Positions 1 to 7,234 of a stretch of DNA of 9,989 bases are shown here, one piece after another. Both the position numbers and the translations under genes were made by a program. Location: contig DAOVHT010000037.1 in the NCBI GenBank assembly GCA_030671745.1, forward strand, positions 1-9,989, read 5' to 3'. The DNA comes from Candidatus Nanohaloarchaea archaeon. Its GTDB lineage: Archaea; EX4484-52; GLR71. The number at the start of each line of letters is the position of its first letter. Positions within the stretch are counted from its first letter, which is position 1. The notes under the pieces were generated by a model. That model made no database searches. It was not told where the DNA came from and saw only the letters and a list, made by a program, of their open reading frames with translations.

Positions 1-1471
1 TACCATCAGCTTTTGCAATTTCTTCAGAATGCGCCATCAACTCACCACCCAGACCTTTATGTTGTATTGAAGCACCTTTCTCACCCACAGGAACCGTAGC
101 GCCGACAACCTTAAGCTCGCGCACGATGGCTGTATCCTTATCGATCTCAGCCCTGAAAGATCCCGATGGATACCGCATCCTAAGATAACCCTCAAGGATA
201 CCTACACCTTTATCCTCTTTAGAAATGAAAAATTCAACACCACCAGATGCCTCATATTTATCGACATACATCTTGAGATCAACAGATCTGATATTCTTCT
301 TATACAGACTGTGCCCCGCTTCACGGCATCTGATACATTTACATTTAATACTGAGTTCATCACATTTCTTGGCCACAACCTCACGAAGGTTGCCCCAACT
401 GGAACCCGACTCGATATTGTATGCAGGTATATCTCTTTGCACCCGCATGATACGGACATAGGAAGGTACCACCGCTTTCATGCGCGCAATTACAGAGACA
501 GCCTCTTCATTATCATAAGGTGTGTACTCACCCTTTTTCCACATATCATAAAGCTTTGTCCCCTTGATTATCAATGTAGGATATATCTTCAGCATATCAG
601 GACGGAAATCAGGATTATCAAAAAGCGCTGAAAACCGCTTGATATCCTCTTCAGCATCGACCAGAAGCCCTGGCATATAATGATAGCACACTTTATACCC
701 TGCATCCTTGAGTTGCCTTGTAGATTCAATCACATCTAAAACAGTATGCCCACGATTGACTTTCCTGTAGATCTCATCTGACGTTGTCTGGACACCAAGT
801 TCAACCCGCGTTGCACCGAGCTCTAGAAACCTGTCAATCTGTTCTCGTTTAGAGAAGTCAGGCCTGGTCTCAATCGTCAACCCCACACATCTGTGTTCTG
901 ACATCTCATTAAGTACCTGCGCAGATTTAAGGTCAGAAGAACAAGAACCGTTCATCGCATCAAAGCATCGCTTTACGAACTCTTGCTGATATGCCCAGTC
1001 CTCAGATGGAAACGTACCACCCATGATGATGAGTTCAACCTTGGAAGTCTTATGACCGATTTCCCCCAACTGAAACATACGATGCTCAACCTGCTTGAAA
1101 GGATCATGCCCCATCCGTTCCGCGCGCATGGCCGCAGGTTCCTTGCCAGTGTAACTGCGCGGCGCACCATTGAAATCAGGACAGTAGATGCAATTGCCCG
1201 GACACTTACCCGGCCTGCACATGACAGCAACGACCGCGACACCAGAGATTGTACGTACCGGCTTGCGCACAAGAATACCCAAATTATTTTTTTCGGTCTC
1301 TGTCGCATGTTCATAGATCTTAGAATTACTTATTATACCCGAAAGTTTAGACTCCCTTGAAAGCTTTATCTTGGCTTTCCTGAGTGCGACCTTATCCTTG
1401 ATCTTACCCGAAAGAATATCATCTATTATCTTTCTGGCATCAACTTCAGTGATTTCTGGTGTATCTGACAT
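1..1471 (-). CDS. elp3: Elp3, tRNA uridine(34) carboxymethyl-transferring radical SAM/GNAT enzyme (C-terminus cut by window edge)
   Basis: I translated one uninterrupted frame of 490 codons from the ATG at 1469-1471 to the window edge. Elp3 proteins modify C5 of wobble uridine in tRNA using a radical SAM domain fused to an acetyl-CoA-binding GNAT domain; archaeal Elp3 works without the eukaryotic Elongator partners. Visible here: a basic N-terminal tRNA-binding region (about 1-70); the FeS cysteine region at residues 85-97 (C85, C90, C94, C97); the SYTGKEPA motif typical of Elp3 just after it; the ETRPD and ELGVQ segments of the radical SAM barrel; a cysteine-rich linker near 370-385 ending in IRCREAG; and a GNAT acetyl-CoA-binding signature QHKGLGGELM near the end. 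Roughly the last 25-35 residues lie outside the window. C90-C94 has three intervening residues where archaeal Elp3 usually has four. No Shine-Dalgarno precedes the start, which fits a leaderless mRNA. Identification is firm. Confidence 0.95.
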   Translation of the reverse strand, partial: MSDTPEITEVDARKIIDDILSGKIKDKVALRKAKIKLSRESKLSGIISNSKIYEHATETEKNNLGILVRKPVRTISGVAVVAVMCRPGKCPGNCIYCPDFNGAPRSYTGKEPAAMRAERMGHDPFKQVEHRMFQLGEIGHKTSKVELIIMGGTFPSEDWAYQQEFVKRCFDAMNGSCSSDLKSAQVLNEMSEHRCVGLTIETRPDFSKREQIDRFLELGATRVELGVQTTSDEIYRKVNRGHTVLDVIESTRQLKDAGYKVCYHYMPGLLVDAEEDIKRFSALFDNPDFRPDMLKIYPTLIIKGTKLYDMWKKGEYTPYDNEEAVSVIARMKAVVPSYVRIMRVQRDIPAYNIESGSSWGNLREVVAKKCDELSIKCKCIRCREAGHSLYKKNIRSVDLKMYVDKYEASGGVEFFISKEDKGVGILEGYLRMRYPSGSFRAEIDKDTAIVRELKVVGATVPVGEKGASIQHKGLGGELMAHSEEIAKADG

Positions 1472-1491
1472 GATAGATATAATAGAAAAGA

Positions 1492-1501
1492 TAATTTTAA
1501 A
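1492..1501 (-). promoter_or_regulatory. Candidate TATA element for leaderless elp3
   Basis: On the minus strand a TTAAAATT element (1493-1500) is centred about 26 bases before the A of the elp3 ATG. This is the usual archaeal TATA-to-start-site distance, so transcription would begin at or near the ATG, in line with the missing Shine-Dalgarno. The spacer is very AT-rich, so a chance match is possible. Confidence 0.4.
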
Positions 1502-1519
1502 AAAAGAGATTTAAAAAAA
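1499..1519 (-). terminator. T-tract terminator of the TrmB-family gene
   Basis: On the minus strand, 17-38 bases after the regulator's stop codon, there are two runs of seven T (1513-1519 and 1499-1505). Archaeal RNA polymerase terminates at such T-rich tracts without needing a hairpin, and I see none here. The second tract adjoins the candidate elp3 TATA element, so the 65-base spacer probably holds both an end and a start. Confidence 0.5.
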
Positions 1520-1536
1520 GAAGAATTTATGAAACA

Positions 1537-2346
1537 TCATTTAAGCTGTTTCCAGACCATCTCAAACACATTCTGAGCGAAATGTTCACTGAAATGATCA
1601 CTTGCGCTCCAGAACGCTGTATCCTGAGTCTCATGCGTCGTAGAATCATCTGTCAGACCGAAAACTACCTGCTTACCATCAACAATCATCATCCGACCGA
1701 CCGGAAGCTTATGCTCTGAAGATTTAAGGTCACGGACCTCAGCAACATCAGAAAGTGCTTTTATCTCATCAGAATTATCAGAATCCATAGGTGCAGCAAT
1801 CCTTATGCTTATACCATTCTTGTTTGCTTTCTTGAAAAGATTAGAGTGCGCATCCCAAAGTTTTTTGGCACCCGATGCAGTAGTTATTATATCAATACTG
1901 TTACCCGCAGCCTTGATCATAGTATTGGAATGCAGGTTCATAGCATAATTACCTTTGAAAGACCCGGAAAGTTCAGAAGGATTGACTAATGAGAGTCCGC
2001 CGGTATAAAGTTCAGACAACTCTTTCATAGAATTGCTTGTTGAAAACGTATCCATCCGCGTGATGGTTCTTTGAAAATTATCTTTCAGGATTGTCTTTGA
2101 TTTGTCCATTGCAACAATCGGATCGACCGCGACATACTGCATAGGCTTTGCATGCTTGATTATGACAAACCCCTTCTCAGAAAGACTTTCAAGGACATCA
2201 TACGCTCTTGACCTTGGAACTGACGCAAGCTCTGAAAGTTCACCAACATTTGAAGTACCCCTTGCGATAAGCGCTGAATAGAGCTTTCTTTCGTAAAGGT
2301 TAAGACCAATATTTTTCAATGCATCAAGCGTTTCTGAACTTATCAT
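1537..2346 (-). CDS. TrmB-family transcriptional regulator
   Basis: A 269-residue protein. Residues about 8-76 form a winged helix-turn-helix of the TrmB type (segment LYERKLYSALIARG, then a recognition-helix region VPRSRAYDVLESL and a wing up to AVDP). About 78-115 looks helical and probably mediates dimerisation. Residues about 140-269 resemble the C-terminal phospholipase-D-like ligand or dimer domain common in archaeal TrmB relatives, including a GRMMIVDGKQ strand and a degenerate H-x-K pair at 211-213. The classic TrmB members regulate sugar transport and metabolism, but the effector here cannot be read from the sequence. The start has GTGA about 10 bases upstream and a good TATA box further up. 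The gene has its own promoter but follows the two surface-protein genes on the same strand, and a motif in its leader recurs upstream of that operon, so it may regulate that operon. This regulatory link is inference; the family call is solid. Confidence 0.88.
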   Translation of the reverse strand: MISSETLDALKNIGLNLYERKLYSALIARGTSNVGELSELASVPRSRAYDVLESLSEKGFVIIKHAKPMQYVAVDPIVAMDKSKTILKDNFQRTITRMDTFSTSNSMKELSELYTGGLSLVNPSELSGSFKGNYAMNLHSNTMIKAAGNSIDIITTASGAKKLWDAHSNLFKKANKNGISIRIAAPMDSDNSDEIKALSDVAEVRDLKSSEHKLPVGRMMIVDGKQVVFGLTDDSTTHETQDTAFWSASDHFSEHFAQNVFEMVWKQLK

Positions 2347-2350
2347 AATT

Positions 2351-2360
2351 AATCACTCAC
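2351..2360 (-). promoter_or_regulatory. GTGAGTGATT motif in the TrmB leader (RBS and possible operator)
   Basis: This ten-base word lies just upstream of the regulator's ATG. Its GTGA part can act as the Shine-Dalgarno. The identical word recurs on the minus strand at 7140-7149 upstream of the surface operon, and its GAGTGATTTC-type core occurs inverted at 7014-7023. A shared operator for the regulator is possible; a simple ribosome-binding site is the alternative. Confidence 0.35.
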
Positions 2361-2398
2361 ATAAAATAATAGATGTTAATATTATACTAGACTCTACA

Positions 2399-2416
2399 AT
2401 TTATATATGTTTCTAT
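2399..2416 (-). promoter_or_regulatory. TATA box and BRE-like element of the TrmB-family gene
   Basis: The minus strand reads TAGAAACATATATAAAT: a purine/A-rich BRE-like stretch directly followed by a near-consensus archaeal TATA box (TATATAAA, 2400-2407). The expected start site about 26 bases downstream falls near 2378, giving a leader of about 30 bases that contains the GTGAGTGATT word and its GTGA ribosome-binding sequence. Confidence 0.7.
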
Positions 2417-2468
2417 ACGGTGGTACTTAACTTAATATTAAATTTAACAAATAATTATAAATACATAT

Positions 2469-2493
2469 TTTAAAATTAAAAATTAAAAATAAC
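2469..2493 (-). terminator. T-rich terminator after the surface-protein operon
   Basis: Just past the stop codon at 2500 the minus strand carries three runs of 4-5 T separated by AA. No hairpin is evident. This fits archaeal T-tract termination and would end the two-gene transcript before the regulator's own promoter. Confidence 0.45.
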
Positions 2494-2499
2494 AGAACC

Positions 2500-4836
2500 T
2501 CATGGTTTTCGGAAATACATTATAGATAATCCAAATAAAATTACTAGCACGAAACTTAGTCCCGACATCCCAGGAGTATTTACTTTTCTTGCACCATATC
2601 TATCATCAGCATCAATAATTTTAATAGATACATCCACAGTATTATCCTTTAATGTCAAAAGAGATTGACTATATAGATTTAAATCATACAAACCTATTTT
2701 TCCGCCAAATACATTAACTATAACTTTTTTACTTGAATGTGATGGAACAATAACAATCATATTATGTGGATTCATATTTTTTTGTCCTTTAAACCATACC
2801 CAATTTGATAAAATACCAGACAAAGTCAATTCAATATTGTCAGATACATTCATATTATTTTTTATTTCAATAATAAACTCTTCTGTACCCCCTAAACGAA
2901 GTGTATTTATATCCTTAATAGAGACTACAGGTTCTTGCACAAACAAGCAGATATTATCCATACATAATTCATTATTCTGAACATCACAATCTGAATTTTG
3001 AGTACAACCGCAATGTTCTAATGCTACTGTCGTCCAATGTGTTCCATTCCACCACATCTTTGTTCCATTAATTTCAAGCTCATTGCATTCAAATACTGTT
3101 TCTACTTCAGTTATGACAGATACACTGCAGACAGGACCCATATATTCACCACGGATCACCCCAGTACTGCATACCCCTTTATCATCAGAAGTCTGCCAAT
3201 CATCTGATGAATCACAGCAAAGCCCGACATCATCCCAATATCCGCTTGATATGCAACAGCACGCATCAAAGGAATAATCCGAATCAGTTATCCATTGGTT
3301 TAAATAACAATATTTTACAGTCCTGCATTCAGGATCCAGATCTTCATTGAGCATACAATCATATTGCACATCAAAAACCAAAGTTGCATTAGCAACATTA
3401 CCTGCAGAATCATTACAATAAAATACTACTTCATAATTTCCAACATACACACTTTTATTGAAAAAATGATAATGATCAACCGCATCATTGGACATTGTTG
3501 TATTTGGCGTATTATTGATACTGAACTTACACTGATCAACCACACTTAATAAATCAGTTGCAGTAACATTGAACCGTATCCATTGTGTATCATAGGGTGA
3601 ATCTAATGGAGATTCTATAATTATATTCGGTACAGTTGTATCAAGAATGATTGAATCACTTTCAGTATCATTTACATTCCCATCATTATCTTTTATTTGC
3701 ACATAGACTGTTTTTGTACCATCCGCACCAATAAGATTCCATGATTTTGTTTCAGCACAAACCTCCCATGATTCCGTATCGAATACACCATCATCTGAGA
3801 ACATGCATCCGTTTGTTGCAATCCCTGAACCACTATCAAAATATGTAAGATTCAATGTTACTGTTGCATCATTTGTATATAGGGCATCATTATTTATCAC
3901 GATACTTACCTCAGGAGGCATTGTATCACAATTAACCCATATCGAAAAATCAGTATCATCACAATCTAATCCCAAACAACCATTTCCAACACCACGCCCA
4001 TCACCGTCTGCATCGATACAAGTACTAGGTACCCATGAGCAATCAGTATCTGCACCATCAACATCACAATCATTATCATTATCAATGTTGTCATAACAGA
4101 ATACAGAATTACTGAACAATAAAGAAATATCAGAGATATAATTAGTATCTCCCTCCATATGATAGATATCTCCAATCTCAAACACAGGAACATACTCTAA
4201 AAATGTTTCTGCATTCTGGCTCACACAAGGACCCCCACCATCAACACAGGTTTCATCACAGCTTTTAATGCCATCCGAACAGAAATCACAATAACCATCA
4301 CAATAATTAGGATCAGACGGATCCTCACAATTTGTCTGTCTTATAGACCCATCCTCAAGGCAGAGCTCACCTGCAGACTGATCATAACAAGATGCAGAAG
4401 TTCCATCTAACGCACAACAGACTGTTTCACCGTTACCGCATGCAATGCAATTATCAAGACAACAAATAAATCCATCACCACAGCCATTTAGAGGTCCTGC
4501 AGGAGGACTGAAATCATAATCATAATATTGACAGCTGTTTGGTGCAGGATTACACGCACCATCATTACAGCCATAAGTGCAGGTATAAAGTGTATCCTTA
4601 ATATCCAGACCATCACAATAATATTCTATAAGAACATCATTATTATTTATAGAACATTCATCATCATGCATCGAAGATTCAATTACATCCGTACCCTCAA
4701 CCTGATAGATACTTCCTTTTGTATAATAACTAAGACCATCATCACTCTCAAGACAATCAGTTACTGCATAAACACCAGAAGTTAATAACACAAAAAACAA
4801 TCCAACAATCAACATAAAATATTTTTTATCCATCAT
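2500..4836 (-). CDS. Large Cys-rich, multi-domain surface protein with C-terminal membrane anchor
   Basis: I place the start at 4836 (778 aa) because GAGG lies 9 bases before it and the signal peptide begins cleanly; the frame is open to an earlier ATG at 4851, which would overlap the upstream stop (ATGA). In order: signal peptide (about 1-24, cut after VYA); an N-terminal Cys module (28-95) with YYTKGS, LIEYYC and YGCNDGAC, a pattern I know from DPANN exported proteins; a dense Cys region (101-204); a MopE-like metal-binding stretch (about 247-303) with IDNDNDCDVDGADTDC and IDADGDGRG; two Ig-like domains (306-398 and 402-491); a second Cys region (494-629) with a CCC cluster and an EB-like SDC..ELC..NIC motif; a beta-rich domain (635-741); and a C-terminal TPGMSG, hydrophobic helix (760-775), RKP tail. 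There are about 50 cysteines and several N-x-S/T sites. It is probably anchored outside the cell and stabilised by disulfides and metal ions. It is cotranscribed with the repeat protein upstream. Specific function unknown. Confidence 0.88.
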   Translation of the reverse strand: MMDKKYFMLIVGLFFVLLTSGVYAVTDCLESDDGLSYYTKGSIYQVEGTDVIESSMHDDECSINNNDVLIEYYCDGLDIKDTLYTCTYGCNDGACNPAPNSCQYYDYDFSPPAGPLNGCGDGFICCLDNCIACGNGETVCCALDGTSASCYDQSAGELCLEDGSIRQTNCEDPSDPNYCDGYCDFCSDGIKSCDETCVDGGGPCVSQNAETFLEYVPVFEIGDIYHMEGDTNYISDISLLFSNSVFCYDNIDNDNDCDVDGADTDCSWVPSTCIDADGDGRGVGNGCLGLDCDDTDFSIWVNCDTMPPEVSIVINNDALYTNDATVTLNLTYFDSGSGIATNGCMFSDDGVFDTESWEVCAETKSWNLIGADGTKTVYVQIKDNDGNVNDTESDSIILDTTVPNIIIESPLDSPYDTQWIRFNVTATDLLSVVDQCKFSINNTPNTTMSNDAVDHYHFFNKSVYVGNYEVVFYCNDSAGNVANATLVFDVQYDCMLNEDLDPECRTVKYCYLNQWITDSDYSFDACCCISSGYWDDVGLCCDSSDDWQTSDDKGVCSTGVIRGEYMGPVCSVSVITEVETVFECNELEINGTKMWWNGTHWTTVALEHCGCTQNSDCDVQNNELCMDNICLFVQEPVVSIKDINTLRLGGTEEFIIEIKNNMNVSDNIELTLSGILSNWVWFKGQKNMNPHNMIVIVPSHSSKKVIVNVFGGKIGLYDLNLYSQSLLTLKDNTVDVSIKIIDADDRYGARKVNTPGMSGLSFVLVILFGLSIMYFRKP

Positions 4837-4847
4837 AATAAACATCC

Positions 4848-6950
4848 TCATTCATAATATTGCCTGAACTCCACAAAATGTATATCACAATCTGCAATTC
4901 CTAAATCACAATTTACCTTGCTGAAAAACAGATCATCAGACGTTGTTATCTCAAGATAATATTTTTTAGCAAGCGTGAGCATCAAAGGTTTATCTCCAAA
5001 AAGAGAATTTGCCTGCCCATTATCAATATCTGTTTCTCCAAACCAGGCATTATATGTATTTGTAATATAAACATGTGTTCCTATCGCAGGATCAATTATT
5101 CTTATTTGCGTGGAACCGATAAAAGGATTATTTGTACTAAGTTCTTTTATATTTAAAGTTAAACGAAAACCAGCAGGCACTGTACGAGAATTTAAATCTT
5201 TTGTACCAATATTTCCATTATATCCACAAGTACCATCACAATATGATGCAGGAACTGCAGGTGCCGAACCACCCAACACATTAAATTTCCCAGAACTTAT
5301 AGCGATTGGATTATCATTAAATAAATCTATAGTACCTCCTGCACCACCAGAACCACAAACACAATCAGAACCAGAACAATCAGAACTCGCATCACCAACA
5401 CCACCATCTACACGTATAATAGAATCAAGTCTTGATACAAGAAAAGAATCAGAATTATATATGTCAATATTACCACCAGGACCACCAGAACCACCAGCAG
5501 AACATGCACCGCCATTACCGCCATTACCACCTATAGCCTGAATCTCTTGTGTAGTCTTAAGGATATTTGATACAAGCCTTATATCCCCCCCAGAACCACC
5601 TACAGCACCATTATCAGTCCAGTCATCTGCATTCCCGCCACGGCCACCATTGGCACGCACCAGACCATCAACACGGATTTTTTCAGCATTAAGATATATC
5701 TTTCCACCAGATCCGCCAGGATGTCCACTACTATCATCTTTATGTCCACCAGTACCGCCGTAAGTATCTATTGTTGAACTTACCGTCAAAATACCATTGG
5801 TATCTACAATAACTGTGCCCCCAGGACCACCAGTATAAACACCCCGTCTAGAATCATCATCCCCACCAGCCCCACCATTCGCAGAGATAGAACTCAAAAC
5901 AAGATCCCCTTTAGAATATATTTTAACAGAACCACCAATTAAACCAGATCTATCTGCACCATATCCAGTATTTGCAGAGATAGTTCCAACATTATCAATA
6001 TAATCAGCATTTAAAATTAAACTACCCCCACGCCCACCATAATTACGTCCCTGACCACCATATATTTGAATATTTCCAAATGTAGCATAAGTACTGAGTA
6101 TATCTATTTGCCCACCAAGACCACCATCCGAATAATAACCACGACCAGCATACGCATTTATATCACCCAATGATACATTTTCAGCAGTCATTTTAATAAC
6201 ACCGCCAGCACCACCAGAATAATCAGCATTTCTTGAATATGCATTAATAGTTCCAACATCTATATTTTTTACATCCAGATCAATCGTACCTGCAGGACGC
6301 CCACTACTATCACCACTATACCCGGAATGAACATCAATTGTTGAAACAGTTAAGTTATCTGCAATAATATCTATATTACCTCCTGAACCAGCACCGCCAC
6401 CTGAATTAACGCCATCACCACCATAAGCATATATATTATTTACAGAAATGTCATCAGCCATAAGGCTTATCTTTCCACCATATCCACCAGTATTACAGTC
6501 ATTACATGTATCACGGTCAGCACAATAGGCACCACTAGAATAAATTGATGAAGTTATGTTTATAGAATTAGCACTAATCTTAACATTACCTGCATGACCC
6601 CCCGCACCATTTTTACTACATCCACCAGCATTACCATTAGTTATAATTGCCCCAGAACTTATGAACTGATTATTTGTCTGAAAAATTATACTTGTACTAT
6701 CAGCATTATAGGTTCCATGATTATTTGGTAAATCAATATTTGAGGAAATATAAATATTATCCCAAACATCACCTTCTGAATCAACAGAACAATTATACGT
6801 GTAAGTAACAGAACTATAATCACAATTATCAGTTATGTTTTGAAAAGTATTTATATTCAAATCAGTTGCGTTTACAACCCCTAAAAAACTCAACAAACCA
6901 AACAAAAGACAAAATACAAACATATTTTTTTTAACAATCATAAAAATCAT
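4848..6950 (-). CDS. Secreted Gly-rich beta-helix repeat protein
   Basis: A 700-residue protein that I do not recognise as a named family. It opens with a signal peptide (to about VVNA, residue 28; ATGs at residues 1, 4 and 10 could all serve). Residues 30-100 form a lead-in region with paired cysteines. Residues about 108-560 hold about 13 imperfect repeats of 27-40 residues with the plan GG-x-I-x-I-x-A-x-x-I-x-V-x-x-I-x-A-x-GG, separated by Gly/Ser/Asp loops. Alternating hydrophobic strands and Gly turns at this period suggest a right-handed parallel beta-helix, as in adhesins and polysaccharide-acting proteins. Loop cysteines sit in repeats 1, 11 and 12. Residues about 592-700 are a non-repetitive beta-rich C-terminal domain. 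No membrane helix ends the protein, so it is either released or held by a partner. Its stop codon overlaps the first possible ATG of the anchored Cys-rich protein, so the two are very likely co-expressed. A structural or adhesive role is inference. Confidence 0.85.
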   Translation of the reverse strand: MIFMIVKKNMFVFCLLFGLLSFLGVVNATDLNINTFQNITDNCDYSSVTYTYNCSVDSEGDVWDNIYISSNIDLPNNHGTYNADSTSIIFQTNNQFISSGAIITNGNAGGCSKNGAGGHAGNVKISANSINITSSIYSSGAYCADRDTCNDCNTGGYGGKISLMADDISVNNIYAYGGDGVNSGGGAGSGGNIDIIADNLTVSTIDVHSGYSGDSSGRPAGTIDLDVKNIDVGTINAYSRNADYSGGAGGVIKMTAENVSLGDINAYAGRGYYSDGGLGGQIDILSTYATFGNIQIYGGQGRNYGGRGGSLILNADYIDNVGTISANTGYGADRSGLIGGSVKIYSKGDLVLSSISANGGAGGDDDSRRGVYTGGPGGTVIVDTNGILTVSSTIDTYGGTGGHKDDSSGHPGGSGGKIYLNAEKIRVDGLVRANGGRGGNADDWTDNGAVGGSGGDIRLVSNILKTTQEIQAIGGNGGNGGACSAGGSGGPGGNIDIYNSDSFLVSRLDSIIRVDGGVGDASSDCSGSDCVCGSGGAGGTIDLFNDNPIAISSGKFNVLGGSAPAVPASYCDGTCGYNGNIGTKDLNSRTVPAGFRLTLNIKELSTNNPFIGSTQIRIIDPAIGTHVYITNTYNAWFGETDIDNGQANSLFGDKPLMLTLAKKYYLEITTSDDLFFSKVNCDLGIADCDIHFVEFRQYYE
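5246..6632 (-). repeat. About 13 tandem 27-40 residue GG-(strand)-GG coding repeats
   Basis: Within the secreted protein, a unit beginning GG-x-I/V and ending A-x-GG or Y-x-GG recurs with about 80-120 base spacing. At DNA level this appears as recurring ccacca/ccagaacc Gly codon clusters. The units are diverged in sequence and vary in loop length, so this is an old protein-fold repeat and not a recent tandem duplication. Confidence 0.8.
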
Positions 6951-6971
6951 TAATATTATTTAACACAAATA

Positions 6972-6989
6972 CTATATATATTATTTAAA
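6972..6989 (-). promoter_or_regulatory. Promoter of the two-gene surface operon
   Basis: The minus strand carries TTTAAATAATATATATAG. The TATATATA part (6973-6980) is centred about 26 bases from the ATG at 6950, predicting a leaderless transcript; the TTTAAATA part (6982-6989) would give a leader of about 10 bases. No Shine-Dalgarno precedes the ATG, which agrees with leaderless or near-leaderless initiation. Confidence 0.6.
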
Positions 6990-7035
6990 CAGAAAAGGCA
7001 CAATTAATTTTTCGAGTGATTTCAAATAAATTAGA

Positions 7036-7048
7036 GTTAATAATTAAC
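7036..7048. repeat. 13-bp perfect palindrome GTTAAT-A-ATTAAC
   Basis: A short dyad about 50-60 bases upstream of the surface operon's TATA element. The size suits a dimeric winged-helix regulator, but the composition is pure A/T apart from its ends, so chance occurrence is quite possible. Confidence 0.35.
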
Positions 7049-7116
7049 CTTTGTTTTTTTTGTAAAACAATTTGAAATTAACATTTTATGTCATTTTATT
7101 GTGTGTATTATAAATG

Positions 7117-7136
7117 AAAAATATTTTAAAAAAATA
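7117..7136 (-). terminator. T-tract terminator of the DNA ligase gene
   Basis: On the minus strand about 100 bases past the ligase stop there is a run of seven T (7128-7134) followed after AAAATA by five T. A weak AT hairpin (CTGATA/TATCAG, 7192-7211) lies nearer the stop but has no T-tract. The remainder of the 6951-7234 spacer holds the operon promoter and the repeats described separately; I see no RNA gene in it. Confidence 0.4.
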
Positions 7137-7234
7137 CGAAATCACTCACTTTTTGAACAGTGCCACAGAAAACATAAATCAATCTTTCAAACTGATATTA
7201 ATATTTATCAGCACTTAATAATTGATTCATAATC

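Larger units (their letters stand above)
7014..7147. repeat. 10-bp inverted repeat GAGTGATTTC / GAAATCACTC, arms 114 bp apart
   Basis: The left arm is 7014-7023 and the right arm 7138-7147; they match perfectly. They lie upstream of the surface operon's TATA element and downstream of the ligase gene. Extended by two bases, the right arm matches the word in the TrmB leader exactly. They may be paired operator sites, or the ends of a tiny decayed AT-rich element; no target duplication is visible. Confidence 0.5.

Noticed and set aside
202..459. ORFs on both strands inside the elp3 region, for example 202-459 minus and 225-461 plus
   Set aside because: They overlap a continuous elp3 frame with recognisable motifs throughout and show no family features of their own.
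973..1314. 113- and 125-codon ORFs over the elp3 radical SAM region
   Set aside because: They are out-of-frame shadows of the conserved Elp3 coding sequence.
5110..5541. 143-codon plus-strand ORF encoding a Pro-rich protein
   Set aside because: It is the antisense of the Gly-rich repeats: Gly codons read backwards give Pro codons, and Gly-rich coding DNA has few stops on the opposite strand. It has no promoter or ribosome site and the minus-strand gene has clear protein logic.
5246..6632. Regularly spaced similar words (ccacca, ccagaacc) resembling a repeat array such as CRISPR
   Set aside because: The words are Gly-Gly codons inside an open reading frame; the repeats are diverged, vary in length and are separated by coding sequence, not unique spacers.
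7192..7211. Hairpin CTGATA/TATCAG as the ligase terminator
   Set aside because: The stem is only 6 bp, mostly A/T, and no T-run follows it on the minus strand; the later T-tract is a better candidate.
7114..7218. 34-codon plus-strand ORF with a hydrophobic tail in the ligase/operon spacer
   Set aside because: No Shine-Dalgarno or well-placed TATA element, A/T composition identical to the spacer, and it overlaps the ligase terminator region; chance ORFs of this size are expected.
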